From Candidatus Eiseniibacteriota bacterium (GTDB lineage: Bacteria > Eisenbacteria > RBG-16-71-46 > CAIMUX01), in contig JACKCR010000017.1 of NCBI GenBank assembly GCA_020633975.1, positions 1 through 27,656 of the forward strand: a stretch of 27,656 bases of DNA, written 5' to 3'. Position numbers and translations under genes: made by a program. The first letter of the stretch is position 1. Every line of letters starts with the position of its first letter. Shown one piece after another: positions 23,047 through 27,656 of this stretch. Below the pieces are notes generated by a model, which was not told the origin of the DNA, ran no database searches, and saw only the letters and a list, made by a program, of their open reading frames with translations.

Positions 23047-25077
23047 CTACGCGGCGCGGCGAGCTCGAACGGTGGGCAGGTGGTGCTGAAGCTTACCGGT
23101 CAGTTCGTCGAATCGAAGGGGCTTCGAGACCATTTCGACGATTCCGGCTTCCTCGCATCGGGCCCGGTTCTCTTCCATGACGTCGGCGGAGACTCCGATG
23201 ACGACTGGAGGACTGTCCGTACCCGCGAGGATCCGGCGCGTCGCTTCGATCCCATCGATTCCAGGCATGTGGATGTCCATCAGCACGAAGTCGAACGAGT
23301 CGGACTCGCAGAGAGAGACAGCCTCGAGGCCATCCTCGGCTATGTGCACTTCGATTCCCAGTCGCTGGAGCATCCTTCCAATCACGAGCTGATTGACCGG
23401 GTTGTCCTCGGCGACGAGGATCCGCAGACCCTTCAGGCTGGGGCCCGAGCGACGTTCTCGTGTTTCCTCGAGTGCCTCGACTGATGGAAGTGGTATGGAC
23501 ACGACGAACCGCGACCCAACGGAGATTTCGCTCTCGACCTCGAGCCGGCCGTTCATCAACTCGACCAACTGGCGAGAGATCGGGAGGCCGAGGCCTGTTC
23601 CGCCATAGCGGCGCGAGATCGACGCGTCCTCCTGACCGAAGTCTCTCCAGATCGCATCGAAGTTGTCGATCCCCTTGCCGGTATCCGAGACCTCGATGCG
23701 GAGGATCACGGTCTTCCCCTGGCGGCCCGAGACTCGCTGGAAGGTTCCCGAAAGAGATCGACCGGAACGCGCGACCTCGCTCCCCTGAGTCTCATCCGCT
23801 GAAGGACTCGCAGGGAGAACGAGGAAGTCAGGCAACGGTTCCGCGCTCACTCGAACCGCCACCTCACCGTTGTCCGTGAACTTGATCGCGTTCGAGACCA
23901 GGTTGAGGATCACTTGACGGATCCGATGGGCGTCGCCGCTGACGTGAGAGGGCACTCCTTCCCCCACTTGCAGCGCTAGCCGCAGTCCCTTGCCATAGGC
24001 TCGCTCCTGGAACAGAGCGACGATCGACTCGAGTTCCCGCACCGGCGAGAAGGGCGAGGACTCGAACTCGATCTGCCCCGCTTCGATCCGGGAGAAGTCC
24101 AGGATGTCGTTGATGATCTTGAGGAGACCCTCGCCGCTCGATCGGATCGTCCGTACGTACTCGTCTTGCTCCGGATTGAGTGGCGTCCGCTCGAGAAGCT
24201 GCGTCACGCCGATGACGCCGTTGAGAGGCGTTCGGATCTCGTGTGACATGCGCGCGAGGAATCTGCCCTTGGAACGACTCGCCTCCTGGGCCTCGATCTC
24301 GGCACGCTTCTGCTCGGTGATGTCCGTATGCGTTCCCGAGAAGCGATAGACGTTTCCTTCGGCGTCTCGTTCGACCACCTTCCCCCGATCGAGGATGTAG
24401 ACCCAGTGGCCGTCTCGATGACGCATCCGGTGGACGTTCTGATAGAACTGGGTCCGCCCCTCGACATGGGCCTGAAGGTCTGCCTGACACTTCGCCATGT
24501 CATCCGGATGGACACGCGTACTCCACGCCTCGATCGACTGCTCGATCTCGTCGAGCCGGTACCCAAGGAGCTCCGCCCAATACTCGTTGAAGACGACGGC
24601 GTTCGTCTGGGGATACCAATCCCACGTCCCGATCCGACCGCCCTCGATCACGAGTTCGAGTCGCTGCTGCCCCTCGCTCGCGGCCTTCTCTGCCATTCGC
24701 CTGTCCGTCACATCGACGATGTATCCGTAGAACTGCGACACGTCGCCCGATGGGCCGAACTTGATCCGAGTATGGTCCGAGACCCAGCGTACGGTTCCGT
24801 CGGGGCGGAGGAGCCGGTAGTCCCGGTGCGTGAAGCTCATGTCGCCGTCCTGGACGGCCCGTTCCACTTCCGCCCGAACTTCGTCGACATCGTCGGGATG
24901 GATGAGGCTCGAGTAGTCCATCCGCCCAGCGGTGAGATCGGTCGCGGTCAGTCCGAGCAGGGAATGGACGTTGGGGGAAGCGAACTGCACCGGCCATCCC
25001 GGAGATCCATCCCACACGAAGATGACAGTCGGCCCTTCAGAGAACAGCTCTAGGAAGGAGAGACTCCTCGTGGGCAT
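23047..25077 (-). CDS. Soluble PAS-PAS hybrid sensor histidine kinase with receiver domain
   Basis: The product is 676 residues with no membrane-spanning segment, so it senses a cytoplasmic signal. Two PAS domains with PAC-type ends (HRDYRLLRPDGTVRWVSDHT...DVTDRR, then RMRHRDGHWVYILDRG...THTDITEQ) occupy about residues 10-262. The HisKA domain carries the phospho-acceptor His279 in MSHEIRTPLNG. The HATPase domain shows NAIKFTDNG, DTGKGI, FGQEDASISRRYGGTGLGL, with an unusual Ser-rich insertion of about 35 residues between the N box and the next motif. The C-terminal receiver (about 548-665) has AEDNP, Asp601 in LMDIHMPGIDG, and the Lys of SKPL. No output domain is present, so phosphate is probably relayed to another protein. 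The ATG at 25077 has GAGAGG 7 nt upstream. No cognate regulator gene adjoins it. Confidence 0.93.
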   Translation of the reverse strand: MPTRSLSFLELFSEGPTVIFVWDGSPGWPVQFASPNVHSLLGLTATDLTAGRMDYSSLIHPDDVDEVRAEVERAVQDGDMSFTHRDYRLLRPDGTVRWVSDHTRIKFGPSGDVSQFYGYIVDVTDRRMAEKAASEGQQRLELVIEGGRIGTWDWYPQTNAVVFNEYWAELLGYRLDEIEQSIEAWSTRVHPDDMAKCQADLQAHVEGRTQFYQNVHRMRHRDGHWVYILDRGKVVERDAEGNVYRFSGTHTDITEQKRAEIEAQEASRSKGRFLARMSHEIRTPLNGVIGVTQLLERTPLNPEQDEYVRTIRSSGEGLLKIINDILDFSRIEAGQIEFESSPFSPVRELESIVALFQERAYGKGLRLALQVGEGVPSHVSGDAHRIRQVILNLVSNAIKFTDNGEVAVRVSAEPLPDFLVLPASPSADETQGSEVARSGRSLSGTFQRVSGRQGKTVILRIEVSDTGKGIDNFDAIWRDFGQEDASISRRYGGTGLGLPISRQLVELMNGRLEVESEISVGSRFVVSIPLPSVEALEETRERRSGPSLKGLRILVAEDNPVNQLVIGRMLQRLGIEVHIAEDGLEAVSLCESDSFDFVLMDIHMPGIDGIEATRRILAGTDSPPVVIGVSADVMEENRARCEEAGIVEMVSKPLRFDELTGKLQHHLPTVRARRAA

Positions 25078-25283
25078 TCCACAACCTCTCGGACAGAGTT
25101 CGTCGTCACACCGTTGGCCTTGGCTTGGCTCCCAACCTCAGACCCGCAATGGCGGGCCCGGTCGTCGGAACGGCTCGATAGGTCTATCGTCGGAAGCTGA
25201 TGAGATCTATAGAGGTACCCGTCAGGTCCTGTCGCGCCGCACCAACGGACGTTTGTTCGCCCCTTCACCCGGGACGGGACGAG

Positions 25284-25307
25284 TACCGGTGGGGGCCTGC
25301 GCCGGTA
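25284..25307 (+). other. Inverted repeat upstream of acpS
   Basis: TACCGG (25284-25289) and CCGGTA (25302-25307) flank a 12-nt G/C-rich loop in the 293-bp divergent region between the histidine kinase and acpS. It may be an operator or a structured element. It lies about 40 nt before the candidate acpS -10. No known riboswitch consensus was recognised. Confidence 0.3.
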
Positions 25308-25345
25308 AGTACAAGTCCGTAAGCGGCTCACGCGGTGTGGACCCC

Positions 25346-25351
25346 TAGAAT
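25346..25351 (+). promoter_or_regulatory. -10-like element of the acpS-acs operon
   Basis: TAGAAT at 25346-25351 would place the start near 25358, giving a short leader with GGAGG at 25361-25365 before the acpS ATG. No -35 hexamer is obvious. Confidence 0.35.
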
Positions 25352-25370
25352 CCCCGTTTCGGAGGAGCCG

Positions 25371-25856
25371 ATGATTCTGGGCCTTGGCATCGATCTCTTC
25401 CCGATTGCACGTCTCGAACGAGAGCTGGGGCGTTGGGGAAGTGACTTCCTGGGGGAGTTCCTGAGCGAAGCGGAACTGGCCGCATCGTCGACACAGGGAT
25501 GGACCTCCGGACGGATCGCGGCTTCGTTTGCGGGCAAGGAGGCGATCTTCAAAACGCTCGGCACGGGACGCACCCCGGAGATGCGATGGGCGGACATAGA
25601 GATCCTGCCCGTTGGACCACCGCCCCAGCGCTCCGCACATCTCTTTGCCACCTGCGTCCACTCGTCGAAGGAAACGCCGGATCGTTCTTCCGCCTCCCGG
25701 ATCCACCTGCACGGCGCGGTACGTACCCAAGCGCTCACGGGCCTGGCAGATCCGCACAGCTACCGACTCTCTCTCGAACTCGATTTCTTCGGCGACCACG
25801 CTCGCGCCATCGCAATCGCCGAGTCGTCGCCCCATTGCAAAGGAGGTCCTGCATGA
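25371..25856 (+). CDS. acpS: Holo-[acyl-carrier-protein] synthase-like phosphopantetheinyl transferase
   Basis: AcpS moves 4'-phosphopantetheine from CoA to a serine of acyl carrier protein. The 161-residue product opens with the family start GLGIDLFPIARLER, whose Asp8 is the Mg ligand position. It also has FLSEAEL and FAGKEAIFKTLGTG, with Glu57 at the second Mg position. The WADIEILP strand is conserved. The C-terminal half is longer and atypical: about 30 residues of polar sequence (HSSKETPDRSSASRIHLHG) replace the usual short GNA..G loop. The SLSH(T/S) motif is not seen, with LELDFFGDHARAIAIAES at its expected place. Activity is therefore likely but not certain, and a second canonical copy may exist elsewhere. 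GGAGG lies 5 nt before the ATG. The stop overlaps the next gene as ATGA. Confidence 0.75.
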   Translation: MILGLGIDLFPIARLERELGRWGSDFLGEFLSEAELAASSTQGWTSGRIAASFAGKEAIFKTLGTGRTPEMRWADIEILPVGPPPQRSAHLFATCVHSSKETPDRSSASRIHLHGAVRTQALTGLADPHSYRLSLELDFFGDHARAIAIAESSPHCKGGPA

Positions 25857-27571
25857 CGCTGTCTTCCACCACGATCGACTATGAACGGCTTCGCACCACC
25901 CTCGACTGGAAGGCCGCCGAAGCAGAGCTGGGTTGGGAGCCCGGAAAGCCGCTCAACATCGGCTATCTCGCGGTGGACCGAAACGTGGAACGGGGCCTCG
26001 GCGACAAGCCCGCGCTGATCCACGAAGACTCGACCGGCACGGTGCGCACGTTCACCTACGCGGACGTCAAGCGTCTCAGCAACGGCTTCGCGAACCGGCT
26101 GCAGGAGTTCGGCGTGAAGGAACTCGACCGCGTCTGTCTCTTCCTCGACAAGGCACCCGAGCTCTACATCGGGTTCGCGGGAATCCTCAAGCTCGGCGCC
26201 GTCGCGCAGCCTCTCTTCTCCGCTTTCGGCGAGGACTCGCTCCTCCAACGCGTCGAAGACAGTAAGGCCGTCGCGATCATCACGTCACGGAAGCTCGTTT
26301 CGCGAGTCCGCAAGATCCGCGACCGCGTCCCGGAGTTGAAGCACGTGCTGGTGATCGACGGAAACGCAGAGGGCAAGCCGCTCCGGACCGACGAAGGCGA
26401 GTTCGCATTCGACATGGAAGCGGAAGCCGTTCCGGAGTTCGAGATCGCCAAGACCCATCGCGAGAGCCCGAGCGTCCTCCACTACACGAGCGGCACGACC
26501 GGAAAGCCGAAGGGCGCTCTCCACGTCCACTCCTCCGTCTTCGGTCAGTACCTCACGACGAAGATGGTCCTCGACCTGAAGGACGACGACGTCTACTGGT
26601 GCACGGCCGACCCCGGCTGGGTGACGGGAACGAGCTACGGCATCATCGGTCCGTGGACGATGGGCGTGACGCAGGTCGTCCTCGACGCGGGCTTCTCCGC
26701 CGAGCGTTGGTACCAGACGATGGCAAAGCACAAGGTGACCGTCTGGTACACCGCACCGACTGCGATCCGTCTGCTCATGAAGGCAGGCACGGACGTAGTG
26801 AAGCAGCACGACCTCTCCGCGCTCCGTCACATGTGCAGCGTCGGCGAGCCGCTCAATCCGGAAGGCGTTCACTGGGGTCGCGAAGCGTTCGATCTCGACT
26901 TCCACGACACGTACTGGCAGACCGAAACCGGCTCGATGATGATCACGAACCTTCCCGGCATGGTGGTCAAGCCCGGCAGCATGGGACGCCCCTTCCCCGC
27001 CGTCGACGGAGCCGTTCTCGATCCCGTCACCTGGGAGCCAGTGAGCGAAGTCGGCAAGGTCGGCATGATCGGCATTCGTCCCCCGTGGCCGAGCCTCATG
27101 CGCACCTACTGGAACAACAGCGCCACCTACTACAGCAAGTTCCACAACGGCTGGTACGTCACCGGAGACCGCGGCTCGATCGACGCCGACGGCTACTTCT
27201 GGTTCAGCGGCCGGGACGACGACGTCATCAACACGGGCGGACACCTCGTCGGCCCGTTCGAGATCGAGAGCGCACTCCTCGAGCACCCCGCTGTTGCAGA
27301 GTCCGCAGCCATCGGAAAGCCCGACCCCGTGAACATGGAAGTGGTGAAAGCGTTCGTCGCCCTGAAGCCCGGCTTCACCGGTGACGACGACACCGAACTC
27401 TCCATCATGAACCTGATCCGGAAGAAGCTCTCTCCGCTCGCGATGCCGCAGGAGATCGAGTTCGTCGACAAACTTCCGAAGACACGGAGCGGGAAGATCA
27501 TGCGGCGACTCCTCAAGGCGCAGGAATGGGGGGAGGAGATCGGGGACATCTCGACGCTCGAGAACGACTAG
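25853..27571 (+). CDS. Acetate/short-chain acyl-CoA ligase (AcsA-like, AMP-forming)
   Basis: The product is a 572-residue cytoplasmic ANL-superfamily enzyme that activates acetate or a related short acid with ATP to an acyl-adenylate and then the CoA thioester. Motifs in order: phosphate loop YTSGTTGKPKG (about residue 210), CTADPGWVTGTSYGI, the A5 motif DTYWQTETG, GWYVTGDRG with the conserved Asp, hinge SGRDDDVINTGGHLVGPFEIE, and the catalytic lysine region LPKTRSGKIMRRLLK, a known acetylation site in this family. The Trp before VTGTSYG and the YWQTE wording support acetate-like substrates, but propionate or others cannot be excluded. A strong AAAGGAGGT precedes ATG 25853, which overlaps the acpS stop. 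An upstream extension in the same frame is a shadow of acpS. Confidence 0.92.
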   Translation: MTLSSTTIDYERLRTTLDWKAAEAELGWEPGKPLNIGYLAVDRNVERGLGDKPALIHEDSTGTVRTFTYADVKRLSNGFANRLQEFGVKELDRVCLFLDKAPELYIGFAGILKLGAVAQPLFSAFGEDSLLQRVEDSKAVAIITSRKLVSRVRKIRDRVPELKHVLVIDGNAEGKPLRTDEGEFAFDMEAEAVPEFEIAKTHRESPSVLHYTSGTTGKPKGALHVHSSVFGQYLTTKMVLDLKDDDVYWCTADPGWVTGTSYGIIGPWTMGVTQVVLDAGFSAERWYQTMAKHKVTVWYTAPTAIRLLMKAGTDVVKQHDLSALRHMCSVGEPLNPEGVHWGREAFDLDFHDTYWQTETGSMMITNLPGMVVKPGSMGRPFPAVDGAVLDPVTWEPVSEVGKVGMIGIRPPWPSLMRTYWNNSATYYSKFHNGWYVTGDRGSIDADGYFWFSGRDDDVINTGGHLVGPFEIESALLEHPAVAESAAIGKPDPVNMEVVKAFVALKPGFTGDDDTELSIMNLIRKKLSPLAMPQEIEFVDKLPKTRSGKIMRRLLKAQEWGEEIGDISTLEND

Positions 27572-27629
27572 CGGCGGACCTACTAGGCTTCGACCACGCA
27601 TCCGGTCTACGCCCCTCGGGCGCCCTTCC

Positions 27630-27648
27630 GGTTTCGAGGGACGAAACC
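27630..27648 (+). terminator. Stem-loop after the acyl-CoA ligase gene
   Basis: GGTTTCG (27630-27636), loop AGGGA, CGAAACC (27642-27648): a perfect 7-bp stem 58 nt after the stop. No T-run follows within the window. It is a terminator candidate for the acpS-acs operon. Confidence 0.4.
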
Positions 27649-27656
27649 TACAGGAC

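Noticed and set aside
25281-25345. Possible riboswitch upstream of acpS
   Set aside because: There is a 6-bp inverted repeat, but I could not match any known riboswitch core, and the candidate -10 (25346) lies downstream of it, so it would not be in the transcript.

Overview
The window looks like chromosome from a high-GC, Gram-negative-type, probably uncultured bacterium. The best guess is a lineage around the FCB superphylum (Krumholzibacteriota, Eisenbacteria or Latescibacterota type). The evidence is family-level only: a secreted multidomain cytochrome ends in a FlgD-like Ig tail with the wording typical of those lineages (PNPARG..., SGLYFVRV); a lipoprotein carries Fn3 domains and a beta-helix ending in the ...DPLFC...SPC...G..GVGC pattern; there is a DUF481 outer-membrane barrel; and an ECF sigma factor sits next to a large Ser/Thr kinase. 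No rRNA, tRNA, CRISPR array or insertion sequence was seen. Most of the window reads as ordinary chromosome.

Layout. 1-291: 3' end of an unknown gene. 464-1881: divergent mscL and mscS, two osmotic safety valves sharing one promoter region. 2024-5199: two cell-envelope proteins, an Fn3/beta-helix lipoprotein and a DUF481 barrel, both apparently with leaderless-type starts. 5388-7427: glutamine-dependent NAD synthetase. 7657-9192: a 2,4-dienoyl-CoA reductase-like SDR and an NADPH-dependent FMN reductase. 9215-11815: an exported S41 peptidase. 11816-12276: the only gene-poor gap; it hides a 50-codon reverse-strand ORF with an in-frame TGA and a SECIS-like hairpin, a probable selenoprotein. 12277-14625: divergent guanine deaminase and sulfatase-fold lipoprotein, the latter ending in a 13-bp tandem repeat that crosses its stop codon. 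14824-18946 (reverse): ECF sigma factor overlapping a Ser/Thr kinase-NB-ARC-TPR protein. 19190-21934: beta-propeller/di-heme cytochrome with FlgD-like tail. 22112-22987: AraC/GyrI regulator. 23047-25077 (reverse): soluble PAS-PAS hybrid histidine kinase. 25371-27571: acpS overlapping an acetate/acyl-CoA ligase.

How the genes relate. True multi-gene units are few: sigma-kinase (11-nt overlap), acpS-acs (ATGA overlap), and possibly SDR-FMN reductase. The rest are single genes with their own signals. Regulation is a theme from 14.8 to 25.1 kb (kinase-coupled sigma factor, AraC/GyrI regulator, hybrid histidine kinase). Central and carbon metabolism appear in NadE, the dienoyl-CoA reductase-like SDR, guanine deaminase and the CoA ligase.

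The most unusual item is the putative small membrane selenoprotein at 11914-12066 (reverse). Conventional gene calling would stop it at 29 codons and discard it.
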